Of a stretch of DNA of 64,000 nt, positions 45,145-57,718 are shown in pieces. The stretch is taken from positions 310,001 through 374,000 of the forward strand of contig QYRS01000007.1 in assembly GCA_006503535.1 (NCBI GenBank), read 5' to 3'. The translations under genes were made by a program, and so were the position numbers. The notes below the pieces were generated by a model. That model ran no database searches. It was not told the origin of the DNA and was given only the letters and a program-made list of their open reading frames with translations. This stretch comes from Arthrinium phaeospermum. Lineage: Eukaryota; Ascomycota; Sordariomycetes; Amphisphaeriales; Apiosporaceae. How positions within the stretch are numbered: position 1 is the stretch's first letter; every line of letters begins with the position of its first letter.

Positions 45145-47684
45145 CTTGAAATTTGTCGGGTCGTAAGACGACGCAATGGTTCTGAATTGTTGAGGTTGAT
45201 CGGTGGTTTCGTTCTCTTCCAGACGATGTGATTTCTGAAGTGGGATGGATGATTCACGTATCGAGATAGGGGAATTAGCCCCCTTATATATGTCAGTCAG
45301 TGAGTGTACGTTAACCAAGAACAATATGTTGGTCCTAAAACAGACTCTATGCTTGTAAGGACATAACATCTACTTTGATGAGACTGTAACAGTCCATTGT
45401 CCACCCAATGTTTCCCTGTAGTACGGGTCTCCTCACAATGGCAATGTTGAACCCCCCTTTATTTAGTAGGTATCAAAGCACAGCGCTACTGGAACAAAGA
45501 CAACCAGCCTCACTACATCGATATGAGCAGAGCGGTAGTTTTCAACAATGTTCTTTATGAAGGATGATGGGGGTCACCAGCTGCTGCTGCGGTTGTGTTA
45601 TCTGACGGAAGGGACCACATACCAATTTCATGCTATGATGAGTGTTGTCTTTGCAGGACGTGGCTAGCACTGATGCGTACTTGGAGGTTGACATACATAT
45701 AGCATCAGAGTGTTTGTATGGTGCGAATCACTGTTTACTTGCGTCTTGAACCTCGTATCTTGTGTTTGATCAATCTATTGTCAACTCTTTGGGGGTTTTT
45801 CAAGTCAAGAAGGTGGGCTGCATGGCCTGGAGTTGGTTCAGCACAGATATCATTGCGCTTGTAATATCGGAGCGTTGGTATGGCACGCCCATGTACTAAT
45901 ATACTAGTCAAGTACAAAGTGCTTTCATTTACCCCCAGTAACTTGAACATCGTATATTTGCTTGAATACGGAGACCAATTTCCTATCAAGCGTGCTTCCG
46001 ATGGGCAGAATAATCGTTCAGGGGAATACATTGGTTTAAATCATTGTCTTATCTATAATGATATATCCCGGTGCTTGCGGCTCTAGTTTATTCTTTGGTA
46101 GAAGCGTTGCATGTGCTATCTAGGTTGTCGGATCTCAAAGCGCAACTGATCCCTGGCTAGTGTTAGAAAACATTCTCAGTCCGATTTGCCATATCAGACT
46201 TGGGAGCGATAGCCCAGACTGGTCCTAGTGATTCAGCATTCAGACATTTGGGTTCAAGTATACTCGGGTTTCGTGTTCACGAGTACAGGAAAGCTTAAGT
46301 CAACAGCCAACCATGCATGGTATGGGGGATTCTATTAATGTATTCATATTTGGGTAAGTCGGGAGGATAAGAACAAACTATTTTTTGTTTCCGCCGCCTC
46401 AGCCGCTCTATCAATAAATGTTCTCAAATGCAAGGTGCGTGATTTTGATGTTGATCGCAACCGAGAAAAGCACAAACCAGGGCGATGGCGGTTAGTTCGG
46501 CGATTTCAGTAAAAATACGGATGCCACGGACGGACAAAAGAATGGTGAAATAGCAGCTTATTGTGCGGACGGAGAACTAAGGCGTGGGATAGGGGTGTCA
46601 TGTGCCGCGGAGACGGGACAGAGATGATGACTGCAGCAACCCTCTAAGGCTAAGCGGGTGAGGCACGGGGGCTGAGAACTGCTGTCCTACCCGCATCCGA
46701 GTGCCGTAGCCACTCGGGTGACGCGCCTAATTCTATCAAGTAATGCATCAAGCCCTAGGTCTTCCATGCTTCGTACCAATGTTGCATCACTATGACATGC
46801 ATAGACCCCTACTTCTTTCTCAAGGTCCCCTGCAACCGGCCTGTGGAGAGCGAATCAAGTTTCACCCTATCGCCCTATCGCAGTACAGTCCCCTGTTCTT
46901 TGTCTCTCTTTATGGGGCGGACAATTCCAATTTCCAGGTCATCGATTGAAAAGCGCCTCCAATATGTCGCAATAAGAAGGCGATATGCTTAGTCGTCTGG
47001 ACTTGATCATATCCCAAGGGCTAATTATAGTGATGTTTCAGAAAGACTCGATGATTCTTGCTACGAATGATGGTGTGTAACGTGTCTATAAATCGGTGTC
47101 CGGTATACTTCAAATTGACATCTGATTTGACACAGTCTCGGACCTGTCGGCCGGGAGGGGGGTCTGAGACAGAAACCACCCAAAGATCCGGGGCTGAATC
47201 CTTGGTCTTCCCCTGCGACAGACACTTTCTTATCACCAACATGCTGCATATTCAGATCTGCAACGCCCCCCATGAGCCGCGTGAGCTCTACCGAATGGGT
47301 GCACTCGGTGGCGGCATAAAAAACCCTGCTGCCATCACGATGCCTCTGTGAGACATGCATGTCCCTTAGCGCTTCAACGTGTCTGTGATGGTCGAGGGGG
47401 GGACCGACCCGCCGTCGATCAGCGTGTCTTATCCTCAAACTGCAGTAAGATCAAACCCTACAATGGGCCAGTCTCGGCGGAACTGTACTGCAGCGACGGC
47501 ACGTCAAGGTCGATCGTCGTCTCTGGCAGCTCTTGGTTGTTAACTCTCCATTGACTCCTACACTCTTATCCCAGCCGACCAGTATCAAAATACTCTTGAA
47601 CCGGTTAAGTTCTAGCGACAAGAGAATACGAATCAGACCGGCTAGATAATACCACCAGCAAGAACCATCTTCAAGCATTCAGCC
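45145..47684. other. Intergenic stretch left of the hydrolase gene
   Basis: About 2.5 kb without a supported gene; open frames are short and non-coding in character. It probably holds the divergent promoters of the membrane-protein and hydrolase genes. Confidence 0.45.
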
Positions 47685-48589
47685 ATGAAGTTCCTGTGTC
47701 TTCACGGGGCGTATGGAAGCGCCAAGGTAGGCATCACAGTGTTTTTCTGGCAGTATACTTGAAACACGAGCAGTAACTGACTGGTCGTGACTTTCCAGAA
47801 CTTCCAAGCCCAGCTCAGCCCGTTCCTGGACGAGGTGAAGGGCAGGGCCGAGTACAGCTTCATGTGGATCGACGGCATCCACGAGACCGCGCCGCCAGAC
47901 GGCTTCCAAGACTACTTCGGCGCCGCTCCGTGGCACCGCCACGTCAAGTTCGAGGCGTCCAACTTCCTGAAGAGGATTCGGCAGTTCCCGCAAGAGCAGG
48001 GCGCCGAAGACTCGATGCGATTCCTCCTCGCCGGGGAGGAACTCATCCCCGCCGAGTCGCTGACCGAAGCATTGGAAAGAATCTTCAAGATTCTCGAAGA
48101 TGACCCGGAAATCACGGCGAGTAGACATGTCATACCGCGCATAGCACGGATATAGGAAGAAGATTGAGGCTGACCATTTGCCCACAGGGACTCATTGGCT
48201 ACTCGGAAGGATCCATGATCGCCGCCAGCCTCATCATCGAGGAGCAGCGGCGCAGGAGGGAGTACGGGACGTGGCGGCGCATCGAGCGCGCCATCTTCTT
48301 CGCAGGCTGGCCACCTATGGCCGTAGCGGACGGTCAGGCCCGCCTCGTTCTCTCGGACACGTCCGATGCCTTCATCGACATCCCGACATTCCACGTCCTT
48401 GGGTGCAACGACCCGTACCTCAATGGCTCCATGTCTTTGTTCACGACGTGCGACGAGGACTGTGCCGAGATGTTCGACCATGGGCAGGGACATACGGTTC
48501 CTCGCGACCCGCGCACCATGAAAGAACTGGTGACTGTGTTGGACAAGTTCCTCGACACCAACAAGGACTTCAGGTTCGAGGAGAACTGA
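47685..48589 (+). CDS. FSH1-family serine hydrolase, probable polyketide-releasing thioesterase (257 aa)
   Basis: Alpha/beta hydrolase of the FSH family. LovG of the lovastatin pathway belongs to it and releases the chain from a reducing polyketide synthase. Exons 47685-47726, 47799-48128 and 48188-48589. N-terminus MKFLCLHGAYGSAKNFQAQL is the usual FSH start (first strand plus oxyanion-hole HG). Nucleophile Ser130 in GYSEG, Asp199 in GCNDPY and His226 in GHTVPRD form the triad. The third exon needs frame 0, which points to the weak donor GTCATA at 48129 rather than GTAGAC at 48121; this junction is uncertain. It lies 1.4 kb upstream of the synthase on the same strand, which supports a joint role. 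Confidence 0.87.
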
Positions 48590-50033
48590 GCACGCGCGGT
48601 ATGGCTAGGGCACGACGGCTTCCGGCGCGCAATGCCGTAAGCAGCAGCATAAATCAGCAGCGTAAAATCACTAGTTATTCTTTATTCAATGCGACCCCTG
48701 AATCCTCACGTGGCTTTGAACGGCGCTCGTCCTAGTGCGCATCCCTTGAGGCGAACCCGGTACTCCGATGGAGAAGGGGGCGCCGTTAAACCCCCGGCCC
48801 GAGCTCTTCAATGGCGCGGCAATCAATGGCTCTAGCCTCGAAGTAGTCTAGGAGAAGAAGAAGAAACAAAAGCAGTTGATATAAGTTTTCTGGTACAACT
48901 TTGACGTAGCCGTGTGTATTTGAGCAAAGCATGAAAATGAGTATGAGCGTGGGCGAAGGTGGGAGCATTGGGAAAGGCCCATGCTTCTATTCGGCGTCGG
49001 GCTCGGAATCCACCGTCAAGCATCAACTCTCGTACTTTCTTTTTCCTTTCGACTGCCTGCAATCTGCCACCTTGCTGTAACAAAAGTGAATGCAGACACA
49101 AATGCAGATCGACCGCATATGCGCAATCAGAATTCGACGGAAGAGCCCAACCAGGCCCCAATTGCTGTCTCACGTAGCAGCTTTCGGGGACAGATCACTT
49201 TGACCTTGTTCTAGCGCTAGCGCTGATGGGAGGGTTCCAAAACCCATCTCGATTTAAGCGTTGGTGACGGGCCTTCAGAGTTAGGCCTCGCGACAGGACT
49301 GATAAGTAGGATCGGAAACAGACTTTTAGGGGCCCCCTCCAGAGAGTTGACAGCGCCGATGATTGCTTAGTACCCGCAGCAAAGGGACGGCGGGTGATTG
49401 GAAACGCCAAGGCAGCTAAAGACAGCTGCGAACTCAATACGGCCTTGCTCCTTCTCTTCTAGGCAATGCGGCACACTGGAAATGAGCGAGCAGTGGTTGC
49501 ATATGCAGCCATAGGGCAGGATTTCTGAGACAAGACATTTCTTCACCCGAACCCTGCTCCCCTTAGCACATCCTTCTCCTCCATGGCCCCTACCTAAACC
49601 ATCACCCCCACCACTGCCAGTGCCACTGGTCTGGTTGACGGGGGCCCTGACTGGCCTGCCCAGGTTCGGACAACAGAGCATACCTTCGATCAAGTTTAGA
49701 TCGTATGATCAGATAAGAATGTGCCACCCGCCGGCCTGGGATGGTCCAGCGACCTCATGTGATGTGGCTCTTGCAAGCTTTCCCATACCCATAACTTCTT
49801 ACTGAGAGACTGCATACCCACCGGCCCACATTCCCTTCTAGCAGTGTTCCATGGAGTTATAATGCAATCTTGGCCCCTTACGACTCGACACCCAAGCTGT
49901 TGATCGACTGTGCGCACTTAGACGAAGACGAAGACGAAGAAGGAGCATGCCAACCTGCCCTTCCTCTAGATCTAGACTAGACTGATAGATAGATTTCCTT
50001 GTTCCGTCACAGCACCATCATAACTTTGAAGCC
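48590..50033. other. Intergenic region hydrolase to polyketide synthase
   Basis: The synthase promoter should lie here. There is a GACGAA hexamer repeat at 49921-49940 about 95 bases before the start codon, and no gene. Confidence 0.5.
49921..49940 (+). repeat. GACGAA tandem repeat near the polyketide synthase start
   Basis: Just over three GACGAA units in the presumed leader or proximal promoter of the gene at 50034. Confidence 0.75.
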
Positions 50034-53000
50034 ATGGAGACCAACAACCACACCGAGACCCCTCTCCTGGCCCCCGTGGCCGTCGTCGGCATGGCCTGCC
50101 GCCTCTCCGGGGACGTCTCCTCGCCCGACGACCTTTGGACGATGCTGTCGCGCTCGCGGGATGGCTGGTGTAAGGTGCCCGAGGACCGGTTCTCCAGCAA
50201 GGCCTTCTACCACCGCAACCCGCAGCGGACAGGAACCTTCAACATCAAGGGCGGCTACTTCATGAAGCACGACGTTTCCAAGTTCGATGCGCCCTTCTTC
50301 AACATCACCAAGCAAGAGGCCACCGCTATGGGTATGTAAACCAACTCCCCCCTCCCCCTTTTTTTGCATGGACCCACAGGCAAGACACAGCGCTGACATG
50401 AACCACCAACCGCAGACCCTCAGCAACGCTTTTTGCTGGAGGTCACTTACGAGGCGCTTGAAAGTGCGGGTATTCCCAAGGATACCATCTCTGGCCGGAA
50501 AATGGGCGTGTACGTCGCCGGGCGCCCGTCCGACTACCGTCAAGGCACCCTGGACGACACTTGCCAGCTTCCCTTGTTCGACGCCACTGGTAATCAGGTG
50601 TCGGTCCAGGCCGGCCGAATTTCCTATTACTTCAACCTTCAAGGACCCTCCTTCACCGTCGACACGGCCTGCTCGTCTGGCCTCTACGCTCTGCACTCGG
50701 CCGTCCAGAGCATTCGTTCTGGAGAGTCCGAGTCGGCCATCGTCGCCGGTTGCTGCTTGCGTTTACAGCCGGATGACATGATATCCATGTCCATGATGGG
50801 CATCTACAACGAGAAGGGCCGAACCTTCGCATTCGACAGCCGTGCGGACTCTGGATACGCTCCCGGAGAGGGCTTCGGCTGCCTCATCCTCAAACCTCTG
50901 GATCAGGCTCTGCGGGACAATGACAAGATCCGATCCATCATCGTCAACACCGGAATAAACCAGGACGGCAGGACCGTTGGCATGACCACACCTAGCGGCG
51001 AGGCCCAGCAGCGACTCATCGAGGAAGTCTATGCCAAGGCCGGCATCGACACACAGGACACCGGTTTCATCGAGGCGCACGGCACAGGAACAAAAGTAGG
51101 AGACCCCATCGAGGCGGGTGCCATATCTCGAGTCTTCAGCGCTGGCCGCTCGAAGAGGAACCCCCTGTACATCGGGTCCGTCAAGAGCAACATTGGACAC
51201 CTCGAACACGCCAGCGGCATCATCTCTATCATCAAGGCATCCATGATGCTCGAGAGGGGGCTTCTCCTCCCGAATGTGAATTTTGAAGACGCGAACCCGG
51301 CAATCCCACTGGACAAGTGGCACATGAAGGTACCCGGCAACGTTCGGCCCTGGCCCCGAGACAAGAAGTACATTTCCATCAACAACTTCGGTTTTGGCGG
51401 TGCCAATGCGCACGTCGTACTTCAGCGTCCTCCCTCGGCCGAATCGACCGGGTCTCCGTCGAAGCTGCCCAGGGGCGGCCCAAAGCTCTTCGCCGTCACC
51501 GCCAACAGCGAGGAGTCGTTGAAGAGGCAGGTCAAGATGCTCGGCATCTACGTCGAGAAGCACCCGGAGATCTTCCAGTCTGGCCTTTTCCGCGACATGG
51601 CGTACACCCTAGGCCAGCGCCGGACGCACTTACCGTATCGCCTAGCTCTGCCCGCCACGACGCTCGAGAACCTCGCGAGGAACTTGAACAGCTCCAGCAT
51701 CCCGCAACGCCCCGCCCCTCAGGTACCCAAGCTGGCCTTCGTATACACCGGTCAAGGTGCCCAGTGGGCGACCATGGGAGCCTCGCTGCTGGAGAGCCAT
51801 GCCGTATTTGCGGAGACCATTCAGGCAGCGGACGAGGTCCTGCAAAAGATCGGCGCGGGGTTTTCCCTGGTGGAGGAATTGCTGAAGGACGGAAAGCAGA
51901 GCCGCATCAGCGAGCCCGATATCAGCCAGTCGGCCTGCACGGCAGTCCAGCTGGGTCTTACTGAGCTGCTCAAGTCTTGGAAGATCACACCTTCGTGCGT
52001 CATCGGGCACTCGTCGGGAGAGATTAGCGCGGCGTATGCCACGGGAGCCATCACCCTCGAGGAAGCCATGAGGGCCGCCTACTACCGCGGCCATTACGCC
52101 ACTGCGCTGAAGGCGACCCACCCGCACCTCAACGGCGGCATGTTGGCCGTGGGCAAGAGCGCTGCCGAAGTCAAGGAAATCATCGCCGCCAACCAGTACC
52201 AAGACATCGGCGTGGCGTGTGAGAATTCACCCAACTCCGTTACTGTTTCGGGGCAGCAGGACAGCCTCGACCAGCTCAGCGCCACGTTGGAGGGCCGGGG
52301 CGTCTTCAACCGGAAGTTGCGGACGGACGTGGCCTACCACTCTTCTCACATGGAGGTCATCGCCAACGACTACATGAAGGCCATCAAAGACATGCAGCCC
52401 GGCGACCGGAGCGAGATCCAGATGTACTCGTCTCTGCTCGGCAGCCGGCTCGACTCCACCCTCTCCCTCGGCGCCGAGTACTGGATCAACAACCTGACCA
52501 AGCCCGTCCTCTTCTCCACCGGACTCCAGAGCCTCTGCACTGAAGCCCAGCCCGACGTGATCGTGGAGATCGGCCCCCACTCCGCCCTCGAGGGCCCCAT
52601 CAAGCAGATCCTCAAGACTTGCGGCAAGGATGCTGCTGCCAACACCAAGTACTTCCCGTCGCTGGTTCGGAATTCCGATGCCACCGAAGCCGCCATGACG
52701 CTCGCCGGCAATCTATTCGCGCAAGGCAAGCCAGTCGACTTCAACGCCATCAACGAGAGCATTCCCACCCAGCACCTGCCGAGCCTGCTGACCAACTGCG
52801 AGCCGTACCCCTGGATGGGGCACAAGTACTGGGCCGAGGGCCGCCACAGTAAGCAGCGCCGTCTGCGGCCCTTCGCGCGCCACGACCTGCTGGGCGTGCT
52901 CGAGGGAGCCTACAACGAGACGGCGCCGACGTGGGTCAACATCCTCAACGTCGACAACGTGCCCTGGCTGCGGGACCACCGCATGCAGCACCTCATCACC

Positions 53001-56000
53001 TTCCCGCTCGCCGGCTACCTGAGCATGGCCATCGAGGCAGCCTCGCAGCTGGCGCAATTGCGCGGCATCGAGGTGTCCAAGATTGTCGGCTACCGGATCC
53101 GCGAGGTGCACATCTCCAAGGCCCTCATCATGGAGGAGAGCACCGACTACGAAACCTCGGTCTCGGTGCAGCCCTACGCCGAGGGCCTCAAGTCGTACTC
53201 GGACGACTGGGACGAGTTCCGTCTCTGCTCCTGGACCGCCGGTCGAGGCTGGCTTGAGCACTGTCGTGGCCTGGTCCAGGTCAAGAAGGAGGGCGGCAAG
53301 GCCGGGCAGATCAGCAGCGGCCGCCTGACCCGTGCGATCACGCGCCTGGACGAGGCCAAGAAGGCGACGGAGAAGATCCCCACCGAAACCCTCTATACCG
53401 AGCTCGGAGGTTTCGGCGCGGACTACGGCCCCGTCTTCCAGCTGGCGCCCGACTGCGGCCTGGCGGCCTCGAGCGAGTACGCCATTGGCAACGTGCACTC
53501 GTCCGACACCAAGTCGGTCATGCCGCACAAGTACGAGCTGCCGTCGATCCTACCGGCGCCGTTCTTGGACCTGCTCTTCCAGCTGGCATTCCCCGTGCTG
53601 GGCGCGGGACGCGGCCTCATGTCGGCGCTCTGGATGCCGGCTGCCGTCAAGGAGCTCGACATGAACATCCCCTCCCTGGCGAGCATCAGCGACGACATCC
53701 AGGGCATCGCGTGGGGCCAGGCGAACCTCGCCCGGCCCGCGCCAGCCGACTTCTTTGTCGATGCGTGGCACCCGTCCAACTCGCTGAACCCCATCATGCG
53801 AATGGCCGGGTTCCGCATGGTGCCCGTGTTCGACGATGCGGCCAAGGCGCCGGTGGCGCGGTCGCTGTGCTACAAGGTCCAGTGGGAGCCGCTGCATGGT
53901 ACCTCAACGCCCACAGAAGAGGTAACCGCTGACGAGAACGGTGCGAACGGGGAGTCTCATGGTCAAGATGAGGCGAAGCCAGCCAACGGGGCGACAGAGG
54001 CTCAGCCACACCAAAACGGTGAAAGCAATGGAGCCAAGGGGAACGGCGTTGCAGTTGAGATCACTGAGACCTCTGCGGTCATCAGCCAGACAAATGGACA
54101 TAACAAGGATGTCCAGGATCAGAATGGCAAAGGGCATGTCGATGACGATACCCAACTCAATGGCAACGGTGCCGCTGCGACGAAAGAGTACAGCCTTCCC
54201 AACGTTTCGTTTACCATCGTGTCAGACCGCAAAGAGCCCGACGAGCTCAACCAAGCCCTCGCGGCTCAACTCGAAGTCAAGACAGGCGCAAAGCCATCTA
54301 TCACTAGCTTCGCTGACGTGCAATCCGACGGCCGCCCCGTCATCGTCCTCGCTGAGCTCGACGCCCCCCTCCTGAACGGCATGAGCCAGGACGTGTTCGA
54401 GCGGGTCAAGAAGCTCTTCCTGACCAGCGCCTCGACTCTCTGGGTGACCGCGGGTGCCTACCGCTTCGCTGAGAAGCCCGACCTCAATATCGCTCAGGGC
54501 CTCCTGCGCACCGTCCGCTCCGAGACGAGCAAAGCGGTCGCTACACTGGACCTGGACCCCTTCTCGGCACTTGATGCAGACGCACGCGCAGAGCTCATCC
54601 TCGAGGCCGCCGGTGCATCACTGGCGCAGCCCGACGAGGCCGACGGCCCTGTGGACTACGAGTTCGCCGAGGATGCGGGTCAGCTCGTCGTGCCCCGCGT
54701 CGTGGCTCAAGAGGACCTGGACCTGCAGCTGCACCGCGAGACGATGCCGGACGCGGAGCCCTACCTGCAGCCATTCGAGCAGGAGGGAAGGCGCCTCCAG
54801 CTGGCCGTCGGCACCGTCGGCGCGCTCGACTCGCTCTACTGGCGCGACGAGCCCGAGACGGCCCTGGGCCCCGACGAGGTCGAGGTGCGGGTCGCGGCGA
54901 CGGGTATGAACTTCAAGGACGTGGTGGTGGCTATGGGACAAGTCACGCAGCCGTACCTGGGCGTTGAGTGCGCCGGTACTGTGAACCGGGTCGGCCGCGA
55001 AGTCTCGGGTCTGAAAGCCGGGGACCGCGTATGCGCCATGTCGCTGGGCGCCTACAGCACGTACGCAAGGTGCCTGGGGTCAAGCGCGGCGGTGATCCCG
55101 GCGTCCATGTCGTTCGAGACGGCGGCGTCGATCCCCGTTGTTTACAGCACGGCCTACTACGGCCTAGTCGAGGTGGCGCGCCTCGAGAAGGGACAAAGCG
55201 TGCTGATTCACGCGGCGACGGGCGGCGTGGGCCAAGCGGCGGTGCAGCTGGCACAACTACTGGGCGCCGATGTGTACTGCACGGTGGGCAGCGAGGACAA
55301 GAAGCAGCTGCTCATTGACACGTACGGAGTCCCCGCGCACCGCATCTACAGCAGCCGCAGCACGTCGTTCGGCCCGGCCATCCGGGAGGCGACGGGAGAG
55401 CGCGGCGTCGACGTCGTGCTCAACTCGCTCGCGGGCGACCTGCTGCGCGAGAGCTGGGAGTGCCTGGCGCCCTTCGGCCACTTTGTCGAGATCGGCAAGC
55501 GCGACATCGTCGCCAACAACAACCTGGGCATGCGCGTCTTCGACAGCAACTGCTCCTTCAGCTCGGTGGACTTGACGCTCGTGGCGGCGGAGCGGCCTCG
55601 CATCATGGACCGCGTCCTCAATGCCGTCATGCGGCTGCTCGCGGAGGGCAAGGTCAAGGAGATCACGCCCGTCACGGCCGTGGGCATCGGTGAGGTCGAG
55701 ACGGCGTTGCGGAGGCTGCAGAGTGGGAAGACGACGGGGAAGGTGGTCGTTAGTCATCGTGGAGAGGATATGATCAAGGTAAGCCAAGTCCTCCCCCCCC
55801 ATTACTGACAACGAAGATACCGCGAAGTTACTGACTGCTATAAAAGGCCACACATGCTCGTTCGGATCACCCCATGTATGCCATGGACGCGACGTATGTC
55901 ATCGTCGGCGGCACGGGCGGTATCGGCCAGTCTATCACCAAACAGATGATTGAGCGCGGCGCTCGTCATGTCGTGCTTCTGTCCCGCAGTGGAAAGGTCA

Positions 56001-57119
56001 ATGAGGATATCAAGAAGCTGATGGACTTCGGTGAGCCACTGGGCGCCTCGGTTCACGTCAAGTCTTGTGACGCTGGCGACGAATCAAGCGTCAAGAGTGT
56101 CTTGCAGGAGATCCAGAAGACTCTGCCTCCTATTCGCGGCATTGTCCATGCAGCCATGGTTCTTCGGGTAAGCTCTCACTCGCTTCACATACAGTTGCCC
56201 CTTTATGCTTCTCCTGCTAACCTGACCCCCTTAACAGGATGTCTTGTTCGAGGACATGACCTACGAAGACTATACCACCGTCGTCCGCTCCAAGGTGGCC
56301 GGCGCATGGAACCTGCACAATGCCCTCGGCGACCAGCCCCTCGACTTCTTCATCCTGCTCTCGTCGGTGGCCGGCATCATTGGCAACCGCGGCCAGGCCG
56401 CATACGCAGGCGCCAACACGTTCCTCGACGCCCTGGCGCGCCACCGCCGCCGCAACGGCCTGGTCGCCACGTCTCTGGCCCTGGCGGCCGTCGCCGACGT
56501 GGGCTACCTCGCCGCCGGCAGCGACGGCGCCGCGCGCACGGCCGATGTGCTCAAGAGTCTCGGCGGCGCCTCCATGACGGGAGCCGAGGTCCTGGCGCTC
56601 TTCGAGGCCGCGGTTACGAATCAGGTCGGCCCGGCGTGTGAGTACGAGCAGTGCGTGACGGGACTCGACTTCGCCGACAGCGGCGCCAACCTGCCCTACT
56701 ACGCCTCGGACGGCAAGTTCGCGCACCTGCGGCGCGCCGCGCTGGCCAAGTGCCTGGGCGACGGCGCGGGGGCCTCGCTCGTGTCGAAGCGCACGCTGGC
56801 ACAGGAGCTGGCGCGCGCGACCACGGTGGACGAGGCGGTCGAGACGGTGGCGGGCGGCCTGCGGGAGAAGCTGGGGGCGATCCTGATGGTGGACCCGGCG
56901 GTGCTGGCGGCGCAGCAGGCGACGACGTCGGTGGCGACGTTTGGGCTCGACTCGCTCAACGCCATCGAGCTGCGCAACTGGATCGCCAAGGAGTGCCAGA
57001 CGCACCTGCAGGTGCTCGAGCTGCTGACGGCGGGGACGCTGAACAATCTGGCGGCGCTGGTGCTGAAGAAGTCGTCGATGGAGGGGGTTTGGACGGTCAA
57101 GGCTGGGGAGGCGGCTTAG
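50034..57119 (+). CDS. Highly reducing polyketide synthase, KS-AT-DH-ER-KR-ACP, no methyltransferase (2,287 aa)
   Basis: Iterative type I synthase making a reduced polyketide. Exons 50034-50331, 50416-55778, 55847-56167 and 56238-57119. KS: Cys185 in DTACSSGL, His321 in EAHGTGT, His361 in NIGHLE. AT: Ser632 in GHSSGE. DH: His954 in WLRDHRMQHLITFP and Asp1151 in PAPFLDLLFQ. ER: GMNFKDVVVAMG, and NADPH loop HAATGGVGQAA near 1700. KR: GGTGGIG near 1903-1909, LLSSVAG and Tyr2050 in AAYAGAN. ACP: phosphopantetheine Ser2233 in GLDSLNAIELRNW. Every catalytic residue is present. Between DH and ER, where a C-methyltransferase usually sits, there is an Asn/Gly/Gln/Glu-rich linker (about 53930-54190) and then the structural KR half. 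No thioesterase is fused; the FSH hydrolase upstream may release the product. The product cannot be told. Confidence 0.95.
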
Positions 57120-57718
57120 AGGGATGCCTCTCCCCGCCTTCTTTTCTGCGGATTGAGGAGCGGTCTAGTTTATATTCAGGTGGCTTTCACTGTCTGTGAT
57201 TTTCTGTTTTGCGGCTTGGCGTTTAGTGTTAGAGACTGGAAGATTGTGTGTCAGTTGGAGATTTTCGTCAAAGTAAATATGGCTTCGTGTACAACCGATG
57301 GGTTGTAACAGCATCAAACGTGTAACAGAGTCGATTGTTTAGAAATTGGGAATATTAGCATGAATGCTTGTCATCTGAGATCTTACACATCCGCTTGATG
57401 ATAAGATGAATAACAGACTGGGCAAATGATGCATAATGCCAGACAAAAGCTTGTGAACTTAATTGGGCTTGGCTTTCCGCAGGCCATCCTTGGCCTGAGA
57501 AGCCCTACCTAACCCCTCGAGATTCCGGTAATGGAATCCTGTTGATAACCTCGATCGTAGCTGCAGAACTGTTGGTATTCCACATAGAAGTAGCCCCGTT
57601 CGCTCGCAATAGGGGATGCGACTGGGTGTACTATCGAACTCCAATAGGCATGGTCGTAATACATAATCTCGTAAAGCTCTCTCTCTCTCCCTCTCTCTTA
57701 CTGTACAGCGTCAATGTG
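57120..57718. other. Convergent 3' region of the polyketide synthase and nse2-like genes
   Basis: 599 bases without a gene; contains a CT microsatellite at 57676-57699. Confidence 0.55.
57676..57699 (+). repeat. CT microsatellite
   Basis: An interrupted (CT)n tract just past the stop codon of the nse2-like gene. Confidence 0.8.

Noticed and set aside
45880..45920. Short resemblance (STLYLTSI) to a frame at about 28100
   Set aside because: The shared DNA is only about a dozen bases around a small TACTNGTCAAGTA palindrome, too short to call a dispersed repeat.
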